Assembly: GCA_965232615.1 (NCBI GenBank)
Contig: OZ246985.1
Coordinates: forward strand, 434,001-498,000
DNA length: 64,000 nt
From: UBA2779 sp965232615
GTDB lineage: Bacteria > Spirochaetota > Spirochaetia > DSM-2461
Direction: 5' to 3'
Below, piece after piece: positions 15,719 to 25,765 of this stretch (its first letter is position 1; every line of letters begins with the position of its first letter). The translations under genes were made by a program, and so were the position numbers. The notes under the pieces are model-generated. The model was not told the DNA's origin and ran no database searches. It saw only the letters and a program-made list of their open reading frames with translations.

Positions 15719-17494
15719 ATGCTAAAAAGCATCATGAAAAAGAAACTGACTCAAGGTATCACTGATTTCAAAGAATTCATCGACAACGACTGCTATTTTG
15801 TCGATAAAACCCAACTTATCGCGCACCTTATCGATGACCCCAGCAAGGTACACCTTATCACCCGCCCCCGACGCTTTGGAAAAACCCTGAACCTGAGCAT
15901 GATTCGCCACTTCCTGGAGGCCCCCCTGCCCACCCATCAGGGCCAGGATTCCCACACTTCATCAACAACGCCCAATGCCTGTCTTTTTGAGGATCTTGCC
16001 ATCGCCTCCCATCCGCGCTGTGCCGAGTTCATGGGGCAGTATCCGGTTATTCATTTGAGCTTCAAGAATGTGAAGAGTGCAGGCAAAGAAGAAAGCATGA
16101 ATTTAATGAAGTCCGTCATCGCGGATGAATTCGAGAGGCATAGCTATCTTCTTGATAGAGAATTTCTCGATGAATTGAAGATACAATACTATACGAACAT
16201 CCAAAACAGAAGTGGTACGGACGGCGACTATGCCCAGTCCATCAAATACCTTTCCGCCTGGCTCCACCGAGCCTACGGCAAACCGCCATACATCCTTCTG
16301 GACGAATACGACACCCCCCTACATTCGGCCTATGTGGACAGTTACTACGATCAGATGATCACCTTCATCCGAGGCTTCATGGTGCAGACCTTCAAGGACA
16401 ATCCCCACCTGAAACAGGCCGTGGTGATCGGCATATTGAAAGTTGCCCAGGAGAGTATATTCAGCGACTTTAACAATCCCAGAGTCAGTACATTGCTGGA
16501 TCCGGAAATAGAAGACAGCTTCGGGTTCACCGAGTCCGAGGTAGAGGCCATGACCGCCTACTTCGGACTGGAAGACGAAATGGAGGGCATAAAAGAATGG
16601 TACAACGGCTACCTCTTCGGTGGGGAGACCGTCATTTACAATCCCTGGAGCATCGTCAGTTTTCTTAGCCGCCCCAAAGCCGGGCTGAAACCCCACTGGA
16701 TAGGTACCAGCGATAACAGACTGATCAAGGATGTCATCAATTTAGACCGCCGGGAAGCCAAGACGACAATAGAAAAACTCCTGCGGAAAGAAGAAGTCCG
16801 CAAACCCCTGTTGACCAACATTCCCTACCCTCAGATAGAAAGCGATCCCGATGTGGTGTGGAGCTTCCTGCTCCACAGCGGCTACCTGAAGGCCTCCGAA
16901 AGGCAGCAGGAACACACTCTCATAACCTGGAAGCTCGCCATTCCCAACCTGGAAGTGGAAACCGCCTGGATTACCGTTATTTCCCGCTGGCTTAAGGAAG
17001 ATATCAAAATAAACGAACACTTCACGGACTTCGTCATTGGCATACAGGAAGCCAGTCCCAGGCACATAGAACGGGGACTGGCCCGCATCCTTCGCGGTTT
17101 GGCCAGCTATCACGATACAGCCAGGCGCAAAGTAGTGGGGGAAGACGAGGAATCCAAACGGGAAAACTTCTACCACGGCCTGGTCCTGGGTCTTCTGGCC
17201 TGCCTGAGCCCGGCCTACGCCGTTGAGAGCAACCGGGAATACGGTGAAGGCCGTCCGGATATCGTGGTGGTCAGGAAAGGAAACAATCCGGTTAAGGCCG
17301 AGGAAGCGGTTCTGCTGGAGTTCAAACATGGAGATGTGAAGGACGGCAAAGCCCTGGAAGATTTGGCCCGTGAAGCTCACACCCAGGCGACAGAAAAATA
17401 CCTGGACGGGATCAAGGAAAAATGGCATCCGAAACGGCTGCTTGTTCTGGGCGTGGGATTCAAGGGCAAGGAACTGGCGGTATTTTGTAATTGA
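15719..17494 (+). CDS. AAA-ATPase/PD-(D/E)XK nuclease-like protein, tandem copy 2
   Basis: 591-aa paralogue with the same motifs and residue numbering as copy 1. Residues 1-281 are identical to copy 1. A divergent block follows (DPEIEDSFGFTESEVEAMT, then SFLSRPKAGLKP), after which identity resumes at WIGTSDNR and continues to the C-terminus (VFCN). The nucleotide sequence outside the block is nearly unchanged. A single short divergent patch inside otherwise identical sequence points to gene conversion from another family member or correction of the rest. It starts 138 nt after the copy 1 stop, behind a duplicated leader. Confidence 0.88.
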   Translation: MLKSIMKKKLTQGITDFKEFIDNDCYFVDKTQLIAHLIDDPSKVHLITRPRRFGKTLNLSMIRHFLEAPLPTHQGQDSHTSSTTPNACLFEDLAIASHPRCAEFMGQYPVIHLSFKNVKSAGKEESMNLMKSVIADEFERHSYLLDREFLDELKIQYYTNIQNRSGTDGDYAQSIKYLSAWLHRAYGKPPYILLDEYDTPLHSAYVDSYYDQMITFIRGFMVQTFKDNPHLKQAVVIGILKVAQESIFSDFNNPRVSTLLDPEIEDSFGFTESEVEAMTAYFGLEDEMEGIKEWYNGYLFGGETVIYNPWSIVSFLSRPKAGLKPHWIGTSDNRLIKDVINLDRREAKTTIEKLLRKEEVRKPLLTNIPYPQIESDPDVVWSFLLHSGYLKASERQQEHTLITWKLAIPNLEVETAWITVISRWLKEDIKINEHFTDFVIGIQEASPRHIERGLARILRGLASYHDTARRKVVGEDEESKRENFYHGLVLGLLACLSPAYAVESNREYGEGRPDIVVVRKGNNPVKAEEAVLLEFKHGDVKDGKALEDLAREAHTQATEKYLDGIKEKWHPKRLLVLGVGFKGKELAVFCN

Positions 17495-17658
17495 TAATTT
17501 ACCTTTCACAGTTTACCCTTACCCCATCCTCCCAAACCCGTTAAGAATCTCCCCATAAAAGCCCCCCTGCCATTTGAACCCCCACCTCCGTGACCTCCGT
17601 GCCTCCGTGAGAAACACACCCCCTCCACCCCGTATAGATAAAGCAGCCAAACCATGCT

Positions 17659-19434
17659 ATGCTGAAAAGCATCATGAAAAAGCTGGAACAGGGCATCACC
17701 GATTTCAAGAAATTCATCGACGAAGATTGTTACTTCGTCGATAAAACCCATCTTATCGGCTATCTCATCGACCACCCCAGCGAGGTGCATTTAATCACCC
17801 GCCCCCGACGCTTTGGAAAAACCCTGAACCTGAGCATGATTCGCCACTTCCTGGAGGCCCCCCTGCCCACCCATCAGGACCAGGATTCCCACACATTATC
17901 AACAACGCCCAATGCCTGTCTTTTTGAGGATCTTGCCATCGCCTCCCATCCGCGCTGTGCCGAGTTCATGGGCCTGTATCCGGTTATTCATTTGAGTTTC
18001 AAGGATGTGAAAAACAACGCATACAGAAAAACAATCAACCTTGTCAAAGAAGTCATTGCCATTGAGTTCGACAGGCACGGGTATCTGGCCAAACAGAGTT
18101 TTCTAAACAGCAGGGAAGAAGCTTTTTTTACAAGCATAGTCAATCAGGAAGCTGGGGACGATGACTTTGCAAAATCCATTAAGTGGCTTTCCTCATGGCT
18201 CCACCGAGCCTACGGCAAACCGCCATACATCCTTCTGGACGAATACGACACCCCCCTGCACTCGGCCTATGTGGACAGTTACTACGACCAGATGATCACC
18301 TTCATCCGAGGCTTCATGGTGCAGACCTTCAAGGACAACCCCCACCTGAAACAGGCCGTGGTGATCGGCATATTGAAAGTTGCCCAGGAGAGTATCTTCA
18401 GCGACTTTAATAATCCCAGGGTGTCCACCCTCCTTTCCTCGGCCATGAAGAACTGCTTTGGTTTCACCGAAGAGGAGGTGGAAGCCATGGCCGTCTACTT
18501 CGGGCTGGAAGACGAAATGGAGGGCATAAAAGAATGGTACAACGGCTACCTCTTCGGCGGGGACACCGTCATCTACAATCCCTGGAGCATAGTCAACTAT
18601 CTGCGCTCACCCGAGGAAGGGTTGATGCCCCACTGGATAGGTACCAGCGATAACAGACTGATCAAGGATGTCATCAATTTAGACCGCCGGGAAGCCAAAA
18701 CGACAATAGAAAAACTCCTGCGGAAAGAAGAAGTCCGCAAACCCCTGTTGACCAACATTCCCTACCCTCAGATAGAAAGCGATCCCGATGTGGTGTGGAG
18801 CTTCCTGCTCCACAGCGGCTATCTGAAGGCCTCCGAAAGGCAGCAGGAACACACTCTCATAACCTGGAAGCTCGCCATTCCCAATATGGAAGTGGAAACC
18901 GCCTGGATTACCGTTATTTCCCGCTGGCTTAAGGAAGATATCAAAATAAACGAACACTTCACGGACTTCGTCATTGGCATACAGGAAGCCAGTCCCAGGC
19001 ACATAGAACGGGGACTGGCCCGCATCCTTCGCGGTTTGGCCAGCTATCACGATACAGCCAGGCGCAAAGTAGTGGGGGAAGACGAGGAATCCAAACGGGA
19101 AAACTTCTACCACGGCCTGGTCCTGGGTCTTCTGGCCTGCCTGAGCCCGGCCTACGCCGTTGAGAGCAACCGGGAATACGGTGAAGGCCGTCCGGATATC
19201 GTGGTGGTCAGGAAAGGAAACAATCCGGTTAAGGCCGAGGAAGCGGTTCTGCTGGAGTTTAAACATGGAGATGTGAAGGACGGCAAAGCCCTGGAAGATT
19301 TGGCCCGTGAAGCTCACACCCAGGCGACAGAAAAATACCTGGACGGGATCAAGGAAAAATGGCATCCGAAACGGCTGCTTGTTCTGGGCGTGGGATTCAA
19401 GGGCAAGGAACTGGCGGTATTTTATGATTCATAA
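17659..19434 (+). CDS. AAA-ATPase/PD-(D/E)XK nuclease-like protein, tandem copy 3
   Basis: 591-aa paralogue. Two N-terminal blocks diverge from copies 1 and 2: residues 8-45 (LEQGITDFKKFIDEDCYFV) and about 115-180 (KDVKNNAYRKTINLVKEVIA). The RPRRFGKT stretch between them and everything from WLHRAYGKPPYILLDEY onward is nearly identical to copy 1, including the SSAMKNC block that copy 2 lacks. One Leu-to-Met change and a different last few residues (FYDS) distinguish the C-terminus. It keeps the putative nuclease residues Asp, Glu and Lys. The pattern makes the trio a mosaic set. Confidence 0.88.
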   Translation: MLKSIMKKLEQGITDFKKFIDEDCYFVDKTHLIGYLIDHPSEVHLITRPRRFGKTLNLSMIRHFLEAPLPTHQDQDSHTLSTTPNACLFEDLAIASHPRCAEFMGLYPVIHLSFKDVKNNAYRKTINLVKEVIAIEFDRHGYLAKQSFLNSREEAFFTSIVNQEAGDDDFAKSIKWLSSWLHRAYGKPPYILLDEYDTPLHSAYVDSYYDQMITFIRGFMVQTFKDNPHLKQAVVIGILKVAQESIFSDFNNPRVSTLLSSAMKNCFGFTEEEVEAMAVYFGLEDEMEGIKEWYNGYLFGGDTVIYNPWSIVNYLRSPEEGLMPHWIGTSDNRLIKDVINLDRREAKTTIEKLLRKEEVRKPLLTNIPYPQIESDPDVVWSFLLHSGYLKASERQQEHTLITWKLAIPNMEVETAWITVISRWLKEDIKINEHFTDFVIGIQEASPRHIERGLARILRGLASYHDTARRKVVGEDEESKRENFYHGLVLGLLACLSPAYAVESNREYGEGRPDIVVVRKGNNPVKAEEAVLLEFKHGDVKDGKALEDLAREAHTQATEKYLDGIKEKWHPKRLLVLGVGFKGKELAVFYDS

Positions 19435-19605
19435 TTCCCTTCCATCGTCTTGATATAAGACTCGAGAATTCTGACACAGCCCCAGTCCGAATACAACCTG
19501 GAACCATAAAGAGGAGTCGATTATTACCGTGTTCGTTCAATTTGCATACTATCTTATTTGACAATAGAGCGGATGGGGATAATAGTTGATGAGAATCTTT
19601 GAACG

Positions 19606-21123
19606 TCAGGCATTCTCGAATAGTTTCTGCTGCATAGTTATCTGCTCATTGATTGATAGAATCTTTTTAATTTTGCCTGGCTGTGCCCAGTTGCACTTAC
19701 CTTCTCCATTCATCAAACAAAGAGCTTTTTCTACCATTGGATTTTTCAGCCCTGTTAGTATTCGATCAGCATCACTACTTATCCAACATGGTATAAGAGC
19801 ATTCATCGCCTGGTTGCCCTGCCAGGGCATGCCATCATAGGGAGTCAAAACTAAAGGTGCAAAAGAATTCTTTCCGTAAGATTGCCATATTACTTTATAT
19901 GGAGCGAATGAGTATGGACCAACTCCCAGCAATGACCACCAAAAGCCCTTTTCGATTGATGATCTAATGAGCGTGCCCTTCCTGCCTGTAAGTCTACTTT
20001 CATGGTGGAGTAAATATTCAGCGAGCCCTGGATATTCTTCTATGCGAGACCAGGGCAGTGGCTTTGCGGTTTCCATGTCATATGGAAGCAACACCCATTT
20101 AACGGGAGACGCATTCTCTTCAGTGAATACCTCCTTCGTTGCCAGAGGGAAAAAATATTCGGCTGGAAGGTAAGATGGGCGTTCATTGAAAATGTAGATG
20201 CCATTTGCCCCACAAGTATTGACCCCTTGCCTGGGCATCTGATTCTTATGAATTGTCACCTGTATTGACGATGGGTCAAAGCCAGAATCATGCTCCACCC
20301 ACTGATCGCTCGATTTTTTGAGCGGACTGAGATCCGTTGTCTCCCATTTCAAAGGGTTACACCCCTCCTTGAAGCACCTAACCGGAAACTTTTGCGTCTT
20401 ATCGATTTCAAAGGCTGTAGCACAATATGATGTGCCGGCCCCATCAAAGACTTTCGTCTTGCTGAATTCATAGATCCAATCGGTTGCGAAACACCGTCCA
20501 CCTGCTTTGAATGAACGCCAACCCTTATGAGCGTTATCGCCATAATACAAACTGGTCGGCAGATAAAAATAGGCCCTGCCCGATGACGAAAGCAATCTTC
20601 CCATTACAGTATTTACTACAAGCGCTGCCAAATCTGTTCTTGATGAACCAAGAAGAACTGATCTCCCATCCTGAACTAAACCCTGCTCTATAAATTTCTC
20701 TTTGAGCATCTCCTTGTAATCGCTGGACAAATCGCAAAAGTTGATCCATGGTGGATTGCCGACTAAAATGTCGAACTCAGCCTCAGGGGTCTCTAATACG
20801 ACATCGGCATTGTAATACTGAATGTGCTGTGATAAATCACCGACAGCCTGATTGGCCGCATGACAAAAGACATCACAAGCTTTAGGATTGATCTCAATAT
20901 ATCCTAAGCTGAACATCAGCTCCCTGCTCAGAGTCACTCCATCACGAATGGCTCGATTTACCAATTGAAGTATGAAAACACCTTCTCCCCCAGTCGGATC
21001 ACAGACCCTACTACCGGACAGCCACTTCTCATACACGTTTCCTTGATCAAGTAGCCAGTTCGCCCAATAATGGGGGGTGTAGATAGCACCAATTTCACGA
21101 CAGTCTGAAGATGAATTTTTCAT
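19606..21123 (-). CDS. Adenine-specific DNA methyltransferase (orphan)
   Basis: 505-aa N6-adenine methyltransferase-like protein. YTPHYWANWLLD near residues 15-26 and CDPTGGEGVF (residues 41-50) form the cofactor-binding motifs X and I. NPPW at residues 123-126 is catalytic motif IV. The C-terminal 300 residues are probably target recognition, and the layout resembles type IIG/Eco57I-like methylase domains. No restriction endonuclease gene is adjacent. The start ATG at 21123 follows AGGGAAAG; the frame extends to 21156 but without a ribosome site. It follows gyrA on the same strand. It could be a solitary epigenetic methylase or a remnant of an R-M system, perhaps with the small upstream frame at 21095-21259. 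Confidence 0.8.
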   Translation of the reverse strand: MKNSSSDCREIGAIYTPHYWANWLLDQGNVYEKWLSGSRVCDPTGGEGVFILQLVNRAIRDGVTLSRELMFSLGYIEINPKACDVFCHAANQAVGDLSQHIQYYNADVVLETPEAEFDILVGNPPWINFCDLSSDYKEMLKEKFIEQGLVQDGRSVLLGSSRTDLAALVVNTVMGRLLSSSGRAYFYLPTSLYYGDNAHKGWRSFKAGGRCFATDWIYEFSKTKVFDGAGTSYCATAFEIDKTQKFPVRCFKEGCNPLKWETTDLSPLKKSSDQWVEHDSGFDPSSIQVTIHKNQMPRQGVNTCGANGIYIFNERPSYLPAEYFFPLATKEVFTEENASPVKWVLLPYDMETAKPLPWSRIEEYPGLAEYLLHHESRLTGRKGTLIRSSIEKGFWWSLLGVGPYSFAPYKVIWQSYGKNSFAPLVLTPYDGMPWQGNQAMNALIPCWISSDADRILTGLKNPMVEKALCLMNGEGKCNWAQPGKIKKILSINEQITMQQKLFENA

Positions 21124-21259
21124 TACTACTTTCCCTGAATGCCTCCAGAGAGGCAATTCTGTTCATCGCATCTTTACTGAATCGATTTCTTCCTCTGCTG
21201 GAAGTGGTCTGGACGAAGTAGAGATCGTTCTCTGAATCAAGCAGGTTATTACCACTCAA
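21095..21259 (-). CDS. Small ORF between gyrA and the methyltransferase, unknown
   Basis: 54 codons from a TTG at 21259 to a stop at 21095, overlapping the methyltransferase start by 29 nt in another frame. The sequence (LSGNNLLDSENDLYFVQTTS, then RNRFSKDAMNRIASLEAFRE) has normal composition and continues upstream in frame without a start almost to the gyrA stop. This suggests the tail of a truncated protein. I do not recognise the family. It may be a translationally coupled partner of the methylase or a remnant of a larger restriction or specificity gene. Confidence 0.3.
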   Translation of the reverse strand: MSGNNLLDSENDLYFVQTTSSRGRNRFSKDAMNRIASLEAFRESSNEKFIFRLS

Positions 21260-21294
21260 TATCTTCTGGATAATCCAGTCCTTTGAAGCAGACG

Positions 21295-23763
21295 TTATGT
21301 TTCACGTGAAACAATATCTGTTTCTACTGCTCCCTCATCACCTGGTTGCCGTACAATTCCGATCAATGAATCATCATCATTGATATTCAGGATACGGACA
21401 CCAAAAGCAGCTCGTCCCATAACAGAGACCTGATCAACTGCAAATCGCAGGGCTTTCCCCTGTGCTGTTATACCAATACAGCTGTCAATTTCTTTCACTG
21501 GAAGCAGGGCAACAACTTTTCCTGTGCGTTTATTTGGCGTATAGGCTTTTTGGCCTCCAGTTCCTCTCCCATGAGAAAGAAATTCATCATTTCTCGTCCT
21601 CTTGCCATATCCCATTTCTGTTACAAGGAGCATCATTTCATTTTCCCGGACTGGATAAACACCGATAATCTCGTCTTCTTTTGCGCATCGTATTCCCCTT
21701 ACGCCCCTGGAAGCCCTTCCCATACAACGTACAGACGAGACGGGAAATCTTAACCCCTTCCCCAGGCGAGTTGCCAGAAAGAAGTCTTCCTCTCCTTTAA
21801 CAAGCACGGCCTCAACAAGTCGGTCTCCCTCATCCAGATTGATAGCAATAATTCCCCTTGTACGAGCATTTCTAAAGTCGTATGTTGCAACTCTTTTAAT
21901 CACACCTCTCCGCGTTGCCATAATAAGTGTTGTCTCTTCATCAAAGCTTTCCAATGGAACCATTGCTGTAATATCTTCCTCAGGAGCAAACTCAAAAATG
22001 GTTTTCAGGTGCTTTCCTCTACTGTTCCGAGATCCTTCAGGTATTTCAAAAACTTTGATCCAGTATGCCTTACCTTCAGAAGTAACAAAAAGAATATGCC
22101 TGTGCGTTGATGAAAGAAAAACATGCTTTATAAAATCATCTTCTTTAAGATCACTGGTACGTGCCCCTTTTCCACCACGCCCCTGCTCCTTATATTCAGT
22201 TGCTGCAATCCTTTTGATAAAGCCTCGGTTGGAGATAACAACAACAACATCTTCTTCTTCAATTAAATCTTCGATATTCATCTGCAGAACTTCTTCGTGA
22301 ACTATTTCTGTTTGTCTTGGTACTCCATACTTCTCCGCGATTTCCAATGTTTCATCTTTTATTACTTTGAGAATTTTCTCCTCACTGGCGAGGAGATCCT
22401 CCAGATAAGATATGGTCTTCCGTATCTCCTCCAGTTCATCCAGGATTTTCTGCGCCTCAAGACTGGTCAACTTCTGTAGGCGAAGATCAAGAATAGCCTG
22501 AGCCTGTTTCTCTGAAAACTGGTAGCTGCCCATAAGATTAGCGCGTGCCATAACAACGCTTTCAGACTTCTTTATTATTTCAACAATTGCATCGATGTTC
22601 TCAAGAGCTCTTTTCAAGCCGGATAAAATATGCTCCTTTTCCCTGGCTTTTGCCAGATCAAAAACACTTCGTCTTCGGATCACTTCCTGCCGATGTTTGA
22701 CGAATTCGGAAAGCATCATTTTGAGATTCAGCAGCTTTGGCCTGCCATCGACAAGAGCAAGGTTATTGATACTGAAATTGACCTGGAGTGAAGTCTGAGA
22801 AAAAAGCTGGTTCATTACAACTTTGGGACTTGCATTTCGTTTTAACTCGATAACAATCCTAATTCCCTCGCGATCAGATTCGTCCCGTAAATCAGATATT
22901 CCATCAATTTTCTTATCTCTGACAAGTGCTGCTATCCGCACCATCAAAGAAACCTTGTTTACCTGGTAAGGAAGCTCTGTAACAATGATGGCAAATCGGT
23001 CATTCTTCATCTCTTCAAGTTCATAACGAGCCCGAAGAACAACCTTGCCCCTGCCTGTATGGGCGGCCAGTTTGTACCCCATCTCCCCATAGATCAAGCC
23101 TTCTGTCGGAAAGTCCGGGCCTTTTACAAATCCAAGTAATTCGTTAATTGAAAGATCCGGGTTCTCAATCAAGGCCGCTACAGCTGATGAAATCTCCTTT
23201 ACATTGTGAGGAGGCATATTTGTTGCCATTCCAACAGCAATGCCGCTGGCACCATTGATAAGCAGATTAGGAACGGCTGCTGGCAACACAAGTGGTTCTG
23301 TCATGGAGTCATCATAGTTTGGACCGAAATCAACTGTTTCTTTCTTAATGTCTCGAAGCATGGGTTCTGCGATACTTGCCAGACGAGCTTCGGTATATCG
23401 CATGGCAGCTGGCGGATCACCATCAATGGATCCAAAATTTCCCTGCCCCTGAACCATTGGCACTCCAAGGGAGAAATCCTGCGCCAGTCGAACCAGTGCA
23501 TCGTATATCGATTGATCTCCGTGAGGATGAAACTTTCCCAGTACATCGCCAACAATGCGTCCACATTTCTTGTACGGTCTATCATGACGTAGACCCATTT
23601 CACTCATGGAGTAGAGGATCCGTCGATGTACTGGTTTCAGTCCATCACGAACATCGGGTAACGCCCGGCTGACAATGACCGACATGGCATAATTCAAATA
23701 CGATTCTTTTACTTCATCCTCAATAGCAATGGGTATAACCCGGTTTTGTCCTTGTTCATTCAT
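21295..23763 (-). CDS. gyrA: DNA gyrase subunit A
   Basis: 822-aa cleavage-reunion subunit of gyrase (A2B2), which introduces negative supercoils. The catalytic tyrosine is Tyr123 in AAMRYTEARL. The quinolone-pocket segment reads HPHGDQSIYDALVR, with Gln84 at the position equivalent to E. coli Ser83 and Asp88 at Asp87. The C-terminal domain keeps a GyrA box (QGRGGKGAR, canonical QRRGGKG), so it is gyrase rather than ParC. It starts 10 nt after the gyrB stop and is co-transcribed with it. The C-terminus (DIVSRET) is followed by a methyltransferase gene on the same strand. Confidence 0.98.
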   Translation of the reverse strand: MNEQGQNRVIPIAIEDEVKESYLNYAMSVIVSRALPDVRDGLKPVHRRILYSMSEMGLRHDRPYKKCGRIVGDVLGKFHPHGDQSIYDALVRLAQDFSLGVPMVQGQGNFGSIDGDPPAAMRYTEARLASIAEPMLRDIKKETVDFGPNYDDSMTEPLVLPAAVPNLLINGASGIAVGMATNMPPHNVKEISSAVAALIENPDLSINELLGFVKGPDFPTEGLIYGEMGYKLAAHTGRGKVVLRARYELEEMKNDRFAIIVTELPYQVNKVSLMVRIAALVRDKKIDGISDLRDESDREGIRIVIELKRNASPKVVMNQLFSQTSLQVNFSINNLALVDGRPKLLNLKMMLSEFVKHRQEVIRRRSVFDLAKAREKEHILSGLKRALENIDAIVEIIKKSESVVMARANLMGSYQFSEKQAQAILDLRLQKLTSLEAQKILDELEEIRKTISYLEDLLASEEKILKVIKDETLEIAEKYGVPRQTEIVHEEVLQMNIEDLIEEEDVVVVISNRGFIKRIAATEYKEQGRGGKGARTSDLKEDDFIKHVFLSSTHRHILFVTSEGKAYWIKVFEIPEGSRNSRGKHLKTIFEFAPEEDITAMVPLESFDEETTLIMATRRGVIKRVATYDFRNARTRGIIAINLDEGDRLVEAVLVKGEEDFFLATRLGKGLRFPVSSVRCMGRASRGVRGIRCAKEDEIIGVYPVRENEMMLLVTEMGYGKRTRNDEFLSHGRGTGGQKAYTPNKRTGKVVALLPVKEIDSCIGITAQGKALRFAVDQVSVMGRAAFGVRILNINDDDSLIGIVRQPGDEGAVETDIVSRET

Positions 23764-23773
23764 TGAGTAGCTC

Positions 23774-25675
23774 CTATACGTCCAGGTTCACAACGGTAAG
23801 GGCATTTTCTTCAATAAACTTCCGCCGTGGAGAAACCTCTTCTCCCATGAGGGTAGCGAACATTTCATCTGCTGCAACAAAATCCTCAAGTGTCACTTTT
23901 TTTATACTTCGAGTTTCAGGATTCATTGTTGTTTCCCATAATTGCTCCGGGTTCATTTCTCCAAGTCCCTTGTATCGCTGCATATTGATTTTATCTTCAT
24001 TTCCCCATTCAGATATAACCTGATCCCGTTCCCTTTCATTATAGACATAAGCGGTTTTCCTGCTTGCTGTAAGCTTAAAAAGTGGCGGCATTGCCAGATA
24101 GATATGGCCATTATCAAAAAGAGGCTGCATATAACGAAAAAAGAAAGTCAGTAACAGTGTACGAATATGGGATCCATCGACATCCGCGTCTGCCATAATA
24201 ATAATTTTATGATAGCGAAGCTTTTCTATATCAAACTCATTTCCAAGGGAGGCTCCCAGGGCCTGAATTATTGGCTGCATCTTCTCATTCGTCAGGACTT
24301 TCTCCAGACGTGTTTTCTCTACATTGAGCATTTTTCCCCAAAGTGGGAGAATGGCCTGAAACCGTCGGTCTCTTCCCATTTTGGCGCTACCCCCGGCGGA
24401 ATCACCCTCAACAATGTATATCTCACAATTTTCGGGATTTTTATCCGCGCAGTCAGCAAGTTTCCCCGGTAATCCTCCCCCCTCAAGAAAGCCTTTTCGC
24501 CGAGTCAGATCTCTTGCCTTGCGAGCTGCCAGACGAGCTCTTGCCGCTGTTACAGCTTTATCAAGTATGACATCAACAACACGGGGATTCTCTTCAAACC
24601 ATGAGGAAAGATTCTCACCAACAACCTTTTCAACGATTCCACGAACTTCCGAATTACCGAGCTTACTCTTCGTCTGTCCTTCAAACTGTGGTTCTGGCAC
24701 TTTGATCGATAAAACACATGTCAAACCCTCTCGAACATCCTCACCGGACAAAGCTTCATCGCCCTTTTTACCATATTTTGAATCTTTCATTAAATCATTA
24801 ATTGTTCGAGTAAGAGCCGCTCGAAAACCAGTAAGATGAGTACCTCCTTCCTGCGTGTTAATATTGTTTACAAAGCTGAAAAGCGTTTCATTAAACCCTT
24901 CATTGTATTGAAGTGATAATTCCACCATCACATCATCTTTAATTGCTTCAAACCAGATAGGATCTTTATGAAGAGGTGTCTTATTCCTGTTCAAATGCCT
25001 GACAAATGACTCTAATCCTCCATCAAACTTAAATGTTCGTATTTGCTGACATTCAGGCCTTTCATCAGTGAGAATTATATTTATACCTTTGTTCAGAAAA
25101 GCCAGTTCTCTGAGTCGTCGGGAGAGGGTGTCGTAAATGAATTCCGTATTTTCAATTATTGTTGTATCAGGAAAAAATCTTGTTTGAGTTCCTGTAAGTT
25201 CTGTATTACCCTGTTGTTCAATAGAATCTGTTGGTATTCCACGCTCATAGCGTTGAAAATACTTACAGCCGTTCTTGTATACAATGACCTCACACCATTC
25301 AGATAAGGCATTCACAACCGCCGCTCCAACACCATGCAGGCCGCCGGAAACCTTGTAGCTGTCCTTATCAAATTTTCCACCGGCATGTAACCGGGTCATA
25401 ACAACTTCCAGGGCACTTATCTTTTCAACCGGATGAATATCAACCGGGATACCTCTTCCATCATCCTTAATTTTTACCGATCCTTCAGACTCAATAGTTA
25501 CCTCTATATTCTTACAGTAACCTGCCAGGGCTTCATCAATCGAGTTATCGACTATTTCATAAACCATGTGATGAAGTCCATCGGTACCTGTTGATCCGAT
25601 GTACATTCCCGGACGTTTCCGCACCGGGTCAAGTCCCTCCAGCACCTGAATATGCTGGGCATCATAGTTGTGCAT
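23774..25675 (-). CDS. gyrB: DNA gyrase subunit B
   Basis: 633-aa ATPase subunit of gyrase. The GHKL ATP-binding site is visible (EIVDNSIDEALAGY with the general-base Glu, DDGRGIPVD, GGLHGVGAAVVNALS), followed by the TOPRIM domain (EGDSAGGSAKMGRDRRFQA and the DADVDGSHIRTLLLT block) and the C-terminal MQRYKGLGEMNPEQLWETTM motif. The length is normal for the short, non-insert form of GyrB. It is divergent from dnaA across 90 bp and forms an operon with gyrA. A gyrB-gyrA pair opposed to dnaA is a known spirochaetal origin-region arrangement. Confidence 0.98.
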   Translation of the reverse strand: MHNYDAQHIQVLEGLDPVRKRPGMYIGSTGTDGLHHMVYEIVDNSIDEALAGYCKNIEVTIESEGSVKIKDDGRGIPVDIHPVEKISALEVVMTRLHAGGKFDKDSYKVSGGLHGVGAAVVNALSEWCEVIVYKNGCKYFQRYERGIPTDSIEQQGNTELTGTQTRFFPDTTIIENTEFIYDTLSRRLRELAFLNKGINIILTDERPECQQIRTFKFDGGLESFVRHLNRNKTPLHKDPIWFEAIKDDVMVELSLQYNEGFNETLFSFVNNINTQEGGTHLTGFRAALTRTINDLMKDSKYGKKGDEALSGEDVREGLTCVLSIKVPEPQFEGQTKSKLGNSEVRGIVEKVVGENLSSWFEENPRVVDVILDKAVTAARARLAARKARDLTRRKGFLEGGGLPGKLADCADKNPENCEIYIVEGDSAGGSAKMGRDRRFQAILPLWGKMLNVEKTRLEKVLTNEKMQPIIQALGASLGNEFDIEKLRYHKIIIMADADVDGSHIRTLLLTFFFRYMQPLFDNGHIYLAMPPLFKLTASRKTAYVYNERERDQVISEWGNEDKINMQRYKGLGEMNPEQLWETTMNPETRSIKKVTLEDFVAADEMFATLMGEEVSPRRKFIEENALTVVNLDV

Positions 25676-25765
25676 ATAATTTCCTGTTTATCCTAAAAAG
25701 AAGACTTACAATGCTACCATTTATTTTTTTCAAAGTCTACTATTCATATTCTATGGAGAGTTAAG

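Noticed and set aside
19462..19480. Second IS1182 copy near 19.47 kb
   Set aside because: Only the 13-bp terminal word CTGACACAGCCCC is present, without internal sequence or a transposase; at most a relic.
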